From the NCBI GenBank assembly GCA_028456385.1, contig JALNQF010000272.1, forward strand, positions 1 through 56,040: 56,040 nucleotides of DNA, written 5' to 3'. Positions 1 through 12,049 of this stretch are shown piece after piece (position 1 is the stretch's first letter; the number at the start of each line of letters is the position of its first letter). Source of the DNA: Ophiosphaerella korrae. Its lineage: Eukaryota; Ascomycota; Dothideomycetes; Pleosporales; Phaeosphaeriaceae. The notes below the pieces were generated by a model. The model did no database searches and had not been told where the DNA came from. It saw nothing but the letters and a program-made list of their open reading frames with translations. The position numbers and the translations under genes are program-made.

Positions 1-631
1 ATTCCTAGAGCTTAAAAAGGGCTCTAATTAACTAATAATACCTATTAGGTAGTAGTAGTAGTAGCTAGGGTTAAGGAGGTAAACTATTTTTAGAGTCGAA
101 ATCGTTATTTATAGAGTATAGAGCTAAGGTTTTTACTAATTTTAGTACGAAATTAAGACGCGCGCAACTTCTATACACAAAACGTATTAACTATAAACCT
201 TTTTCTACTACCTTTACTCTACGCTAATAAAATTAAACTTAAAAGTGTTTGTATATAGTATAAGGGAAGGTAAAGTTAACGCTACTAAATAACTTAATAG
301 CGCTAGATCTTTATATAGGTACCTACTATAGATATAGGCTTTGCGATAGGTAGGTTTGTTAATATAGGGGACCTAGTAAGCCTAATATTTGTAAGTATTA
401 GGGGGTACTTAGCGTAGAGCCGCCCTAGCTAGGAATTTAGTAGCTAGTCGTAAATTCTACGACAGCAAACTAGGCCTACGCGTAACTAGTTGTAAGGGAG
501 CGTAGTAGTCGTAGCTATAGCGGCGAGGGTAGGCCCTAACTTAAAAAGAGTCCTACGCTTACTAGCTAAGGTAAACTACTCCTACTATTTTTTTGCGCTA
601 TAATTTAGCTTTAGCTAGTAGTAAAGTTTTT
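1..631. other. RIP-degraded sequence downstream of Gypsy F
   Basis: No reading frame or repeat partner is recognised here. Relative to the minus-strand Gypsy element F it lies beyond the chromodomain, where 3' untranslated sequence and the 3' LTR would be expected. It shows no convincing similarity to the sequence near 14.6-15.0 kb, where the other F LTR should be, so I cannot call an LTR. CA and TG are strongly depleted. The other end of F probably lies left of the window. Confidence 0.4.
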
Positions 632-922
632 TAATTACGCCTTAGAGGGCCTTTTTACGCCTACTAATAGCTAGAGTACTCTACTAGGTTACGTCTTTAT
701 TAAGGCTCTATTTTAGGCGTATAGTTAGTATTTTAGGCTTCTCTAAGTAGTTTTAGTAAGAGTTAAAGGTAGTAATTACGCCTTATAAGGGGCTTTTTTA
801 CGCCTATTAATAGGCTAAAGTACTCTAATAGGTTGTGTCTTTATTAGAGCTCTATTTTTTAAGTATACGTAGAGTTAGTAGTTTAGCTTTCTCTAGGTAG
901 TTCTAGTAAAAGTTAAAAGTAG
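632..922. repeat. Tandem duplication beside the F chromodomain
   Basis: Two head-to-tail units, 632-772 (141 bp) and 773-922 (150 bp), both begin TAATTACGCCTTA and both end in the same stretch (GTTAAAGGTAG and GTTAAAAGTAG). They share the intervening words ACGCCTA.TAATAG and GTCTTTATTA. On the minus strand they cover the end of the F chromodomain and its C-terminal tail, so that tail is present twice. Differences between units are mostly transitions, as RIP would produce. Confidence 0.8.
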
Positions 923-929
923 CTTTATA

Positions 930-1090
930 TTTTGTAAATTCTTCTACTAGCTCTTATATAGGTTTGTTATAGCTAGTCTAGTAAACTAAGTAGTACTATC
1001 TTGCGTATTTTCTACGCTCTTTAAAGCGTACGTCTAAGATAGCTTCTACTAGGTATTCTTTATATATACTACTAGTTTCTTTATTAGTAA
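930..1090 (-). pseudogene. Chromodomain of Gypsy F
   Basis: On the minus strand, with TAG and TAA read as Trp or Gln, the frame contains a segment of the type VEAILDVR...YLVYW..Y followed by a Glu-rich end. This is the layout of a chromodomain: aromatic cage residues, then YLVxWxGY. It lies at the C-terminal side of integrase, as in chromoviruses, where the domain directs integration to marked chromatin. Some positions are altered, for example the Gly in WxGY reads Ser. The relic cannot be translated. The element class is clear; the exact domain limits are not. Confidence 0.7.
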
Positions 1091-1149
1091 TAATAATAGA
1101 GATTAGCTATAGTAGGTCTTAATCTAGTAAAGGCTTCTAGTCCCTAGGG

Positions 1150-2560
1150 CGTAAGAGTTTTAGAGAGAAGACTAGGAATACGCCTTTACTTAGTATTTCT
1201 TAGGGTAGTACTAGCTTATATACTCTACTATTGTAGATAACTCTCTTAATAAAGTATAGGCCTACCTATTAGTAGTCTAATTTTAGGGTTAGGTAGGTAG
1301 TTTTTTAATTAGCTATACTAATATAGGCTTAGTTACTAACTTTATATACTAGTCTACTTTAGCGCAAGGTATTAGCTTAGGCTACTTACTTTTATTACGC
1401 CTAGAGTATTTTTTTCCTTAAAGTAAGCTACTAGGTTACTATAAGCGTTAAGTAGCTTATCTACTTGTATACATTAGTTATATTAGGCTAGGTTAAGTTA
1501 GTCTTTATTATTTTTGCTAGGGTGTATACTACTATAAAGGTAATACCCTAGATTTACAAGAAATAGGGTTATCCTAATAGATATATTAATAGTGTTATTT
1601 ACCTAGAACTTAGCTACGTATAGCTAGGCTACTTAGTTATCTTACGCGTAGTTAATATATTACCTTAGAAAGATTTCTAGGGCTTAATTTACTTGCTTAG
1701 TTTAGCTATTAGTTTCTAGGTAGTAGGTAGTCGAGAGCTTTTGCGTAATATAGAGGCGTTTATATACGTAGCGCTAGAATTAGCTAATAAAAGTTATCTC
1801 TTTATTAGATATAATATTTATAGAGACTCTATAAAGCTTAAAAATAGATATAAAATATTAGGTAGCTTCTTTAGGTTTTAGGGACTTATAAGGGAAGAAA
1901 TAGCGTCTTTTTATAAGGTAGTAGTATATTACTAAGATATATTTATAAATCTAGCTACTGTTTTTACTAGCTAGTAAGGCTTAAATATAGTCTACTAAGA
2001 TATTAGTCTAGGGTGCGTAAAGAATTAGTATAAGTTAGAAGTAACTAAGTTTACTATCTTATAAGCTCTTTATATAGTAGTAGATTAGGTATATATTATA
2101 AAATTACTTAATAGCTTAGGGTATCTTAAGCTAATAATAGCGCTTGTATATTAGATATAGCGTACTATAGGGTCCTTTATAGCCTACTAACTAATAGTTG
2201 TAGTATAAATTAGAGATTTAGTAGCGTAGATAGGTATTTAGAGAGATGTATAGACGCGTTTTATTAACCTAGAAGTACTTTTCTTTTCTTAATCTAGTAG
2301 AGCTAATATTAGTATATAAAAAGTAGTATCCTACTTTATAGAAGGCTTTTAATAGTTTTTGTTATCTACTATCTATAGTAGTAAATATAGCTTAGGCTAC
2401 GTAGTCTTCTAAGTACGCTATATCTAGTAATTCTTCTATTAGGTATAGGTTAATAATATATAGTAGAAGTTCTAGGTCTAGTTCTCTATTATAGAGTAGT
2501 AGAAAATCTTCTAGTAAGTTTACTAATTTAGGTTTTATTCCTATAATATAGTAAAAGTAG
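1150..2560 (-). pseudogene. Integrase of Gypsy F
   Basis: Minus-strand translation with RIP stops ignored gives a Gypsy integrase. Near 2060-2230 there is an H2C2-like region with a tract like TLYLI.KRYY.LKIP. A core domain follows. The third-catalytic-residue segment at about 1650-1740 reads like TTYHPETNSQTK.VNQALE, which corresponds to the family motif YHPQTDGQTERVNQ. Many in-frame stops come from TGG, CAA and CAG. The N-terminal half of pol continues beyond the insertion of element A, at 9612 and upward. The strand and frame agree with the RT at 9.8-11.1 kb, so both belong to one element. Confidence 0.85.
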
Positions 2561-2577
2561 GTGTATACTATAGTAGC

Positions 2578-2582
2578 TTATT
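2578..2582. repeat. Target-site duplication of element A (left copy)
   Basis: TTATT at 2578-2582 is repeated perfectly at 9612-9616, directly outside the two LTRs of element A. A 5-bp duplication is the size expected for a Gypsy integrase. Confidence 0.95.
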
Positions 2583-3023
2583 TGTAATAGGCCTCCTATT
2601 GTTAACTACAGGTACCTATCTTTAGGGGTTAGTAGATTACGAGATAATAATAAAGTTCGTGTTAGGATCTATAATAACTATAAACAATAGAAGATATTTT
2701 GTAACTATCTTGTATTAGCGTTCTATAGTCAAAGGATTAAATTGCTAATACTATCCTAATAATACGTATTACTACTAACTATATACCTATACTTTTTAGC
2801 TAGCTTCGTACTTTGTATTTGCTAAGATCGCGAATTATAAATCTATTACGTATTTAGCTTTATACTTCGTATTTACTAAGATCGCAAATCGCGAATCTAT
2901 TACGTATCTCTATTATAGTTAGTTTCCTAATTAAGTTTATTGCCCTATAGGTTATATGCGTTGTCGTTATCTATAGTAGGGCTAATTAGCTCTAATTAGC
3001 TTTCTCTTGTTATAGCTGTAATA
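2583..3023 (-). repeat. 3' LTR of element A (U3 type X, U5 type P)
   Basis: This 441-bp LTR has the same length as its partner at 9171-9611. The pair differs mostly by transitions, so RIP explains most of the divergence. Two 54-bp tandem units at 2801-2854 and 2855-2908 each contain GCTAAGATCGC or its RIP variant. Type X is shared with element B. The outer end, CACC(T)GTAG..AAC read in element orientation, is shared with element C. Confidence 0.95.
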
Positions 3024-3129
3024 CTATTCCCTTCTCTAGGTAGGTTCTCGTTTCCCTACCCTAGGCCTAAAGTTATTAGTCTAGTATCTTTATTTATCTC
3101 TAGTTCCTTATTATCTTCTATATCTTCTT

Positions 3130-3710
3130 GTTCTAACTATAATAAACTTCTTCTTGTCGCTTATATTACTCGTAATAGGGTTAAAATATTTTCTTACGCT
3201 CGTTACTCTTGTCTAAAGCTTACTTATCTTATATCTTTAAAGGATAGTAAGTACTATAGCAAGTGTATTCTTGCTAATATTTAATATAAGTGTACTCCTT
3301 TAGGTATTTCTCTTATAGAGTGTAAGTGTTTAATTTCTATATAGTCTCTTCTTGCTAAGTTGTATAAGGCGAGCTATTAACTAAGCTTAAGAGATACTAT
3401 TATTATAGCTTGTAGAGGCTAAAGCTAAGCGCGAGTTAACTTTTTGTAAGCTAGTAGATCTTTATTCTTGTATTAAGCGTCTTTATAAGATAAAGGCCTA
3501 TAATAATACTAAATTGTCTAAATAGTCTCGTACCTTAGAGGCTAAGATAGATCTTAAGGACGCTGTATAGGCTATTCTAGCTCTTATTATATTAGACGTT
3601 CTTAACGCCTCTCTATTTAGCGTTAGTAGTGCTAGTTTTCTTAGGTTACTACTAAGCGCTCTAGAGGGTTTTGATTTTAGAACTCTTCTAGTTTCTTAGA
3701 GTAGTTAAGG
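3130..3710 (+). pseudogene. Antisense gene of element A (Cys-rich plus basic helix block)
   Basis: This frame lies opposite to gag-pol, between the chromodomain and the 3' LTR. A first block (about 3170-3400) starts RNRVKIF and carries Cys codons plus TAT/TAC codons at positions where TGT/TGC would have been, spaced like a small Zn-binding cluster (CxxC...C...CxxC). A second block, in a different frame (about 3415-3700), begins AKAKRELTF and contains a Lys/Arg/Leu-rich stretch (KRLYKIKAYNN). It ends in LLSALEGFDF. The same two blocks with the same frame offset occur in B, C and D. I recall similar short proteins predicted in other fungal Gypsy elements but cannot name a family. Function unknown. 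Confidence 0.7.
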
Positions 3711-6700
3711 TTATCTTCTAGTTCCTATGTTTCTTCCTATAGTTATCCTTTCTTATCTATACCTATCTATTCTACTATATAGTAGTTCTTGCTATTGTAG
3801 AACTAGTATACTAGGATTTTCTTAACTTCTTATTCTTCCTATTCTCTATACGTATCTACTTTATATACTAGTAGTTCTACGTTTTATAGTACTATCTTAA
3901 GTAGCGCTATGTAGAAGGTTAGATATATCCTTATTTTGTTTAGTAGCTTTAGTTAAAATATAACTAGTATAATTTCTTTCTTAATTTTATATAGTTCTAT
4001 CTTAACATAGTCTAATTTTAGACTTAGTTATTTACTCTTAATATTTTTTTATACTAACTATACTTTTTCTCCTTCTCTAAATTAGGGTTCTTGTTTATAC
4101 TTCTTGTTATAGTATTTTACTATTTAATCTTGTAGAAACTCTACATCTTGTCTTAGTTAATTATATATATCTTTAAGTCTATTAGCAAAGTTTTCTCCTT
4201 TTAGAGACTAAGATATTTAGTTTCTTAGTATCTAGTATATATTAGGTTTAAATCTATAGTTTATAAAGAAAAGTAATACTCTTATTACTATATTCTTTGC
4301 GCTATTGTATACTAACTATACTATAAGTAATAGCTATACCTAGTTGTTCTAGTTGTAGTTAAGGTAGTATCTTAAGTATTATTCTACTATCTAATTTATT
4401 TATTCTAATTATTTATCTATCTATAGATAATATACTATAGACGTCGCGTGTTGTATTCCTAATTACGCTATTATTGTTCCCTATAGTTTTAATATAAATT
4501 ATATATCTCTATCTATAATAATCTTATCTAGTAGTCTATATTAGCTAATTATAGTTCCTAGAACCTAATATATAGTAACTTCTATCCTACTCTTCTCTTT
4601 ATATAGTTTAAAGTATAAGTACTTTGTAAGTTTATCTACTATTGTTAGGATTCTATTGTACTTAACTCCTAATATTAGGTCTTTTAACTTAGGTAGCTTA
4701 GTAATAAAGTCTATTGTAATAACTCTCTATAGTTATTCTAGTACTTCTACTAGTTATAGTATTCTATATAGTGCGTGTTAGTTATACTTATTTCTTTAGT
4801 ATTCTATATAGTCTCGTAGTATCTCTATTACTAGCTATCTTGCTTTTAGGATATAGTAGTCTTATAGTAACCTATTAAGAGTTTTGTTAATCTCTTAGTG
4901 TCTATATACTAGGAATTTATAGAATTATTATATAAATTCTCTTTGTATTTTCTTTAGAATATATATTCTTCTATAGGCTTGTGTAAATCCTTCTTAGGTT
5001 TTAAGTTTTTCTATTTCTTTAGACGCTTCTTGCGTTATTTTCTAAATCTATTCGTCTAGCTTACTACTCTTTCTTTTAAGTGTTGTAGCTATTTTAGGTA
5101 TATTTAGGATTAAATATCCTTCCTTGTTCTTAACTAGAACTATGCTAGTCGTATTTACTTCTTCTTGTAAGTCTAGTCTTCTACTAAGAGTATCTATAAA
5201 TTAATTGTCTTTCCTTTTTATATATATAATTTCTAGATTAAACGTTAATAGGTATTCCTACTATCTTATATAGCGTTGTATTAATTCCTTGTTTATTATA
5301 AATCCTATAAGATTCTTGTAGTCTATATAGACCTTTGTCTAGTGCTTAGCTCCTTGTAGGTATATTCTCTATTACTTAAATACTTTATAGATTGCTAGTA
5401 TCTCTTTGTTATAGATTAGGTAGTTAAGCTCTACTAGCTTTATTTTCTTAGAGAAGTATTTAACTAAGTGTTCTTTTTTAGTCTCTAGGTCTTCTTATAT
5501 TAGTGCTATTCTATAAACTAAGTTAGATGCGTCTATCTTTACTATTACTAGTAGGTCTAGGTTGTATATTCTAATAACTAGGTTCTTAGTAAACTTTCTC
5601 TTAATTTTGTTAAATACTTTATTATATTCCTTAGTCTATTTAAATAGCGTATCTTTCTTTATAAGTCTTGTAATTAGTTCTATATCTTTAGAATATCCTA
5701 CTATTAACTTCCTATAAAAGTTAGCTAACTTATAAAATTTTTGTACCTCTTTTAGGTTTTTTAGTATTAGCTATTTGTAAATTAACTTGATCTTTCCTAG
5801 GTTAATCTTGATTTTTCCTAGTTTTATAATAAACCTAAGGAAATCTATTTCTTTTGTATAGAATTTGTATTTTCTTATTTTTAGGAATATTTTAGCTTTT
5901 ACTAGCTTTTCTAGTACTTTATATATATATTATATATGTTCTTCTTCTATTTCTAAGAATATAAAGATGTTGTCTAAGTATGCAAATATAAATACATCTA
6001 AGTACTCTCTTAGTACTATATTAATTCTTTCTTAGAATACTACTAGTACATTTATTAAACTAAATAGCATAACTATATATTTATATAGTCTATATTGTGT
6101 TCTAAACGCTATTTTCTATTTATTACTTTTCTTAATTCTAATTTAGTAGTAGGTATTCTAGATATCTAGCTTTGTAAAGATTTTTACTCTTCTTAGCCTA
6201 TCTTATATTACGTTAATTTATAGTAGTAGGTATTAATTCTTGTTTATAATTACGTTAGTTTTCCTAAAATCTACGCAAGGTCTCTTATTACTTATCCCTT
6301 TTTTGTCTACGAATATAAGACTGTATACTACTAAGGATTTAGATTCTTATATCTATCCTTTCTTTAGTACGTTTTTGATAAATACTTGTTTAATTTTTAA
6401 CTCTTCTTCTATTTTTCTATAGACTAGGCTCTATCCTATATCTTTATCTTCTTTTAGTTCTATCGCTAAGTCCTATAGTTAATATTCTAAGAGGTAATCT
6501 TCTAGCTCTATAAGCTGTTTTTCTTAATTTTTATATTCTTCTAGGAATTCTCCTTTAGTTGTGTTTATGTTAGCTTTTAACATATCTTTCTTTAGGTAGC
6601 TAATTCTTCCTATTCTCTAATTAATGTGTAGGTTAGTTATCTATAACTATAGTATATCTAATATTATATCTTGTTTATTATTAATTGTTGTTATATCTAT

Positions 6701-9109
6701 AACTATATTTTTAATTATTATCTCTTCTAATTTAAGTATAGAGGGAATAGTCTTAAACCTAATAGGTTCCTAGAATAGTTTTCCTTTAATCGTACTTAGT
6801 TATTAAGGGTATTTCTTCGTTATATAACGCATTCCTTGTATTTCTACAAACTTCTTTAATATAAAGTTCCTTGTAGCTCTACTATTAATTATTAATTGTA
6901 CTTTCTTTCCTTAGTATATTTCTATCTTTGTAATATGTAAGCCTTTTATACCTTCTAGCTATTCTTGTTTAGGTAATTTTGTAAATTGTCTATCTTTCTA
7001 AGGCTATATACTTACTTTAAGTTTATATTCTTTGTATTTTAGATATTTATCGTATATACATTTATACAATAGTCTTCTTTAGACGTATTTCTTAGATAAT
7101 TTTGTTCCTAGCCTTACTACTAAGTATCTATCTTCTAGGATTATTTCCTATCCCTAGATATCTTCAATTAGAATTACTCTTATATAGTTGTAGCCTCTTC
7201 TCCTTATAGGCTATACATTATTATTTACTTTAGAGTTTCTATATATAATATAATTCTTGTCTAAGTATAATATCTATAATACTTTAAAGTGTACTAGATG
7301 CTTTAGATCTATTATTTTGTTATCTCCTTCCTAGTACTTATCTTTTCTAGGTATATCTATTATTAGGATATAGTACACTACTAGTACTCTTAGTATATAG
7401 GCTTTGTTAATCTATTGCGTCTTTCTTGTAAGGTACTACTACTCTCTTTCTATAGGTATTCTTCTTACTATAACTATATATTACTTTATCTATTCTTAAA
7501 ATAGTATAAACTTTATCTCTTTAAGATTACGTTCTTTCTAGTCTTTGTACACTTCCTCTATACTTATAACTATTAAGTATATTTAAACGAACCTCTATTC
7601 TTTATTTTATTCTTCTATATCTATTATTATATAGCTATTATAGCTATGTATTATTAGCTAGGTATACTCTATATCTCTTATACTAACTTGTCTCTTACTT
7701 CTTTACTATCCTTTAGAGGAAGCTATAGTAGTCTCTTTATCTAGTGCTAGTCCTTTAGCCTAGATTAATAGTACTAAGGGCTCTTCCCTTTCTAGATCTT
7801 CTACTAGTAGGTCTATTATATATACTATTTCTTCTAGCTATACTTTTATTCTACTTTCTTTTATTATAGCTACTCTATATCTTTGTTTCTATAAGAACTA
7901 CGCTACTCCCTACTTACTAGAAAGATATATATAGTAGTTGTTATTATAACAAAAGGTCTAATAGAGTATTGCGTATTATACTTCTTTACTCCTAGCTACC
8001 TTCTCTTAAGGTTTAGCCTATACTTATAGTACTTCTTTCTTCTTTTTAGTCGTTTTTAACTATATTTCCTTTTTTAGGTCCTTACTTCTATAGTCTTTTG
8101 CGAAGTGTCTAGGTTTTCTATACTTATAATATACTACGTCCTTTTTCTTTTATAACTAGTAGTCTTTTACGTAGTAGCCTTTCTTGCTACAATTAAAGTA
8201 CGTAAAGTCTTTATTCTTTTTCTTTTTCTTGTCCTTATTAGTGTAAAGGACTATAAGATCTCCCTTATTATAGTTTTAGGTGTAACTCCTATATTTGTTC
8301 TTCTTCTATTCTTAAAGATTGTTATTAATTTGTATTACCTATTATTTTAGAGCTTCTAGTATCCTTAGTTTTTCTATATAGATTATCTCGTATTATATTT
8401 TTAAGTTTAGTCCTTGTTTAAATTGTAACATCAATGCTAACTCGTTCTATTCTATATTCTAAGATAGTTACTTAAATTATAATACGTACTTAGGAATACT
8501 GTAGTTCTATATAAGCTTTTCTAACTACTCTTTAGCTTATTAGGTAACGTCTATATCCCTAAATACTACTCTTATTCGTTTAGTAAAGTATTTATAACTT
8601 CTAAAGATAGCTCTAGTTTTATCTTTCTAGGTTATTAGAGAGTGTGTTGTATAGTCTATCTAGTAAGGTTTGTACTATCTTATTACGTCTTCTTCGAGGT
8701 GCAATCTAATATATATTACTTTCTTTTCTTCTATGTTAAAGTATAGTACTTGTATATCTATCTAGAGTTGTGCTAAAGTAATAAAAGGTCTTAGTTTCTC
8801 CCTTGTTTTATTAAACTTCTTAAGGACAGGTATCTTTAGTAGTTTCTTTATAGCACTTATTGCTAAGCGTTGTATAATTAACTCTATTTAATTCTAGCCT
8901 TTAATAATAGCTTTAATCTATACTTTGTTTTATTTTGCGTAATCCTGTAGTTCTTTATTCTATATTTCTAGAGCATTAATTACTATTTTTATGTCTTCTT
9001 TATCTAAGATTAAGTTATTAATTTAGTCTTTAATTGTTTCCTATATAGTACTATCTAACTTATAACTACTCCTAGGGGCTTTGCTTATTTTAGTTAAACT
9101 CTCTACTAT
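3680..9109 (-). pseudogene. gag-pol polyprotein of element A
   Basis: One continuous minus-strand frame if TAG and TAA are read as former Trp/Gln. The probable start is an ATG turned ATA at 9107-9109, followed by a frame like VESLTK. Order: Gag with two CCHC knuckles, a linker, protease, RT, RNase H, H2C2 and integrase core, chromodomain ending near 3680. The RT active site at 5969-5980 reads Tyr-Leu-Asp-Asn, so the second catalytic Asp is lost. Sequence in the RT region is very close to element C. Gag and pol appear to be in the same frame, with no recoding site visible. Confidence 0.9.
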
Positions 9110-9170
9110 TGTATTAGCTAGACTACGCGCTACTTACGCTTCGCTTCTCGTAATAACTAAATTAGCAAGG

Positions 9171-9611
9171 TGTAACGGGCCTCCTATTGTCGACTACAGG
9201 TACCTGTCTTTAGGGGTTAGTAGATTACAAGATAATAACAAGGTTCGTGTTAAGATCTATAATAACTATAAACAATAGAAGATATTTTGCAACTATCTTG
9301 TATTAGCGTTCTGTAGTTAAAGGATTAAATTACTAATACTATCCTAACGATGCGCATTACTACTAACTATATACCTATACTTCTTAGCTAGCTTTATACT
9401 TCGTATTTACTAAGATCGCGAATTACAAATCTATTACGTGTTTAGCTTTGTACTTTATGTTTGCTAAGATCGCGAATCGCAAATCTATTACGTATCCCTA
9501 TTATAGTTAGTTTCCTAATTAAGTTTATCACCCTATAAGTTATATACGTTGTCGTTATCTATAGTAGGGCTAATTATCTCTAATTAGCTTTCTCTTGTTA
9601 TAGCTATAACA
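9171..9611 (-). repeat. 5' LTR of element A
   Basis: This 441-bp partner of 2583-3023 starts TGTAACGGG and ends CTATAACA on the plus strand. Two 54-bp tandem units lie at 9389-9442 and 9443-9496. It is slightly less RIP-damaged than the other LTR. On the coding strand the internal sequence next to it begins CCTTGCTAATTTAG, identical in A, B, C and D. This is where a primer-binding site belongs, but it does not have the TGG start of a normal tRNA 3'-end site. Confidence 0.95.
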
Positions 9612-11100
9612 TTATTCTAGCGTAAATCTATCTAGCTTTTATAGGTCTACAAGGCTTAGAGTATAAATTACTATATCTAGCGTAGGTTTTACGCCTAGGG
9701 CTAGGACTTAAGGGCTTAGGATAATTTAGTTAGCTCCTAATACTTGTAGATTAGAATTATCTATAAGGTAATTCTATAGTTAGTAGCTTAGGGCGTCTAT
9801 AACCTTGTTTATGTCGCTAGGTACGTATTTAATATAGAAGTTAAATTAGGATAGGAATAATAACTAGTAGGCCTAGTAGTAATTAAGCTTTTTAGTTATT
9901 ATAAAGGTTTCTAAATTATAGTAGTTTATTATAACATAGATTATATATAGACTACCTATAAGCTCTAGTTCTTATTCTTTAAATACTTAGATTATAGCTA
10001 TAAGCTCTAGGTTGTAGATATTGTAATTATATTCTACTAGGGTATGTTTTTTTAAGAAGAAGCTAACTAGCTATTAGATTCTATCTTAGTTTAGTTAGCT
10101 TATTACTCTACCTAAGGCCTACCTAGAAGCGTTAGTTTAGATATAGATTAGTTTTAAGAGGTTAAAATAAAGTAAGACTACTCCTAGCTAGAAAGTAGCT
10201 TTTAGTTTATTAAAAGTATCTATATATTCTTAGGTAATTATAAAGAGCTTATACTAGGTCTTTTAAAGAAGTAGCTTATCTCCTTTAGTAAGTTTAGTAA
10301 TAACCTTAGACTTAATTAACTTAGTAAGTAGTAAGGTAAGGCTTAAGTAATCTTTAATAAAGCGCTAGAGGAATCTAGTATAGCTTAGAAAGGCTAGGAC
10401 TTCTTTAGTAGTCTTTAGTATTTCTTACTCCTAGATAGCTTTAACTTTAGAGGGATCTATTATAATTCCTTTATTAGAGATAATTATACCTAAAAACTTA
10501 ACTAAGGTAGCGTAGAGGCTAGAATTTTTAGGGTCTACGTAGAAGCCTTACTCTTTTAGTCGCGTAAGCACTTTATAAACGTACTAGATATAGTTTATTT
10601 TATTATTAGAGTATATTAGGATATTGTCTATATATATAGTATAGAAGTTGTCTAAATATTCTAGTAAGGCTAAGTTAATAGCGCACTAGAAGGTAGCTAG
10701 TATATTAGTAAAGCTAAAGAGTACTACCTTATAGGTATATATACTAAAGTAGGTAATAAAAGTAGTTTACTATTCTAAATTTAGGGTAATACGTAAGTAG
10801 TAAAAGGCGTATATTACGTTAAATTTAGAGAATATCTTTACCTTATTTAGGTAGGCTAGTATTTCCCTAAAGAATAGAATAGAGTACTAGTCTTTAATAG
10901 TAGATTTGTTTAGCTCGTAGTAGTTTACGTAGACTTATAAGCTACTATCTAGTTTAGCTATAATTAGTAGGTTATTCCTAGCTAGAGAGCTATATTTACT
11001 AATAAAGCCCTTACCTTCTATTTCTTAGATATATTTCTAGATTACTTTATCTTATTTTCTAGTAAAAAGGTAAGGTTTAGTATCTAGGATTTTTACGCTA
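9612..11100 (-). pseudogene. Reverse transcriptase and RNase H of Gypsy F
   Basis: The minus strand shows an RNase H segment near 9.8-10.1 kb (KKHTLVEYNYNIYNLELIAI, then FNFYIKYVPSDINK), typical of the Gypsy RT-RNase H region. Upstream in the element, at about 10.2-11.0 kb, is the RT. Its active site at 10623-10634 reads Tyr-Ile-Asp-Asn followed by ILIYS, against YxDD in active enzymes. The relic is broken by many former Trp/Gln codons. Element A interrupted it between RNase H and integrase. Confidence 0.85.
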
Positions 11101-11779
11101 GGTTTAAAGGTAATTTCTAGGTTATATAGCTTATAAGGGAGAAGTTCCTTAGTAGCTTTCTTATTAAAATAGAGTATTAGGTCTTAGTATAGTTAGAGTA
11201 GTTCTATAGATAAGATATCCTTAAGCTTTACTATAAATAGTAGTTTGTAAAATTATACGTAATTTACTTCCTTAGCTACTTTATAGTAGTATACTAGTAG
11301 TAGTATTCTATCTAAGGTAAGTACTATAAGCGTATATTTACATTTTCTAGTAAAGGCCTTAATTATATAATAACTAATAGTTTAAATATCTATTAATAAG
11401 TTCTATTTATACCTATTAAGGTACTTACTTAGGGGCCTTATAAGAGTAGATAATAGTTTAAGTACTAGCTTCTTTAAAGCTATAGTAGAGTAATATCTAG
11501 GCGTACTATAGTATACTACTAAAGGGATTTTATTAGTTGTCTAGTACTACTATTAGTAGTAAGTATTAGGAAATAATAACGTTCTATAGTAGTAGTTAGG
11601 TTTAATAGTATAGGCTTTACGCTATAAAAATCCTAGAATAAAGTTAAATTAGTTTACGTTTTTAATAATATAGGTAGAGGTCTATTTAATATATATACTT
11701 ACTTGTAAGTAGAACTTAACTTAATACGTAATAGACTTAAATAGGGAACTATTATATCTTTTATAGATAATAAGTTAAG

Positions 11780-11900
11780 GTAGCTAGATAGTTTGTAATT
11801 TTATAGTCTTCTAGGTAAATATTTATTAAATAAAGTTTATATTAGCTCTATTATTAGCTAAGGTTCTAGCTATATAGGGTACTATAGGGTCTTTGCCTAA
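11780..11900 (-). pseudogene. Aspartic protease motif of Gypsy F
   Basis: On the minus strand a short frame reads ARTLANNRANINFI. This corresponds to the retropepsin motif DSGANINFI with Asp and Ser/Gly codons altered by G-to-A change. It lies between the Gag-like region and RT, the expected position. Only the motif is certain; the full protease domain cannot be delimited. Confidence 0.65.
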
Positions 11901-12049
11901 GAAGCTAGTAAATAAGAATTAGTTTAGCTTAGCTTCTATTAGATTAGTTAGTAGTTTCTTGTACTAGACTATCTATATTCTATAGGTAAGTGTATAGGAT
12001 ATAGCTATACTAGGAGTTATACTTTAGTAGTTAATTGCGCTCTTCTAGT

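Larger units (their letters stand above)
2583..9611 (-). mobile_element. Full-length Gypsy/chromovirus element A
   Basis: The 7029-bp element is bounded by 441-bp LTRs (2583-3023 and 9171-9611) and the TSD TTATT. LTR termini in element orientation are TGTTATAGC and CGTTACA. The coding strand is minus: gag near 9.1 kb, pol down to about 3.68 kb. A gene-like frame on the opposite strand sits between pol and the 3' LTR (3130-3710). On the plus strand TG is retained more than CA, so on the coding strand CA survives better than TG. It is inserted into Gypsy F. Confidence 0.95.

Noticed and set aside
6240..6422. 60-codon plus-strand open frame
   Set aside because: It lies antisense inside the RT region of element A, has no homologue in B-D as a separate frame, and is a by-product of composition.
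9081..9278. 65-codon plus-strand open frame
   Set aside because: It runs across the gag start and the LTR edge of element A on the opposite strand and is not conserved in the sister elements.
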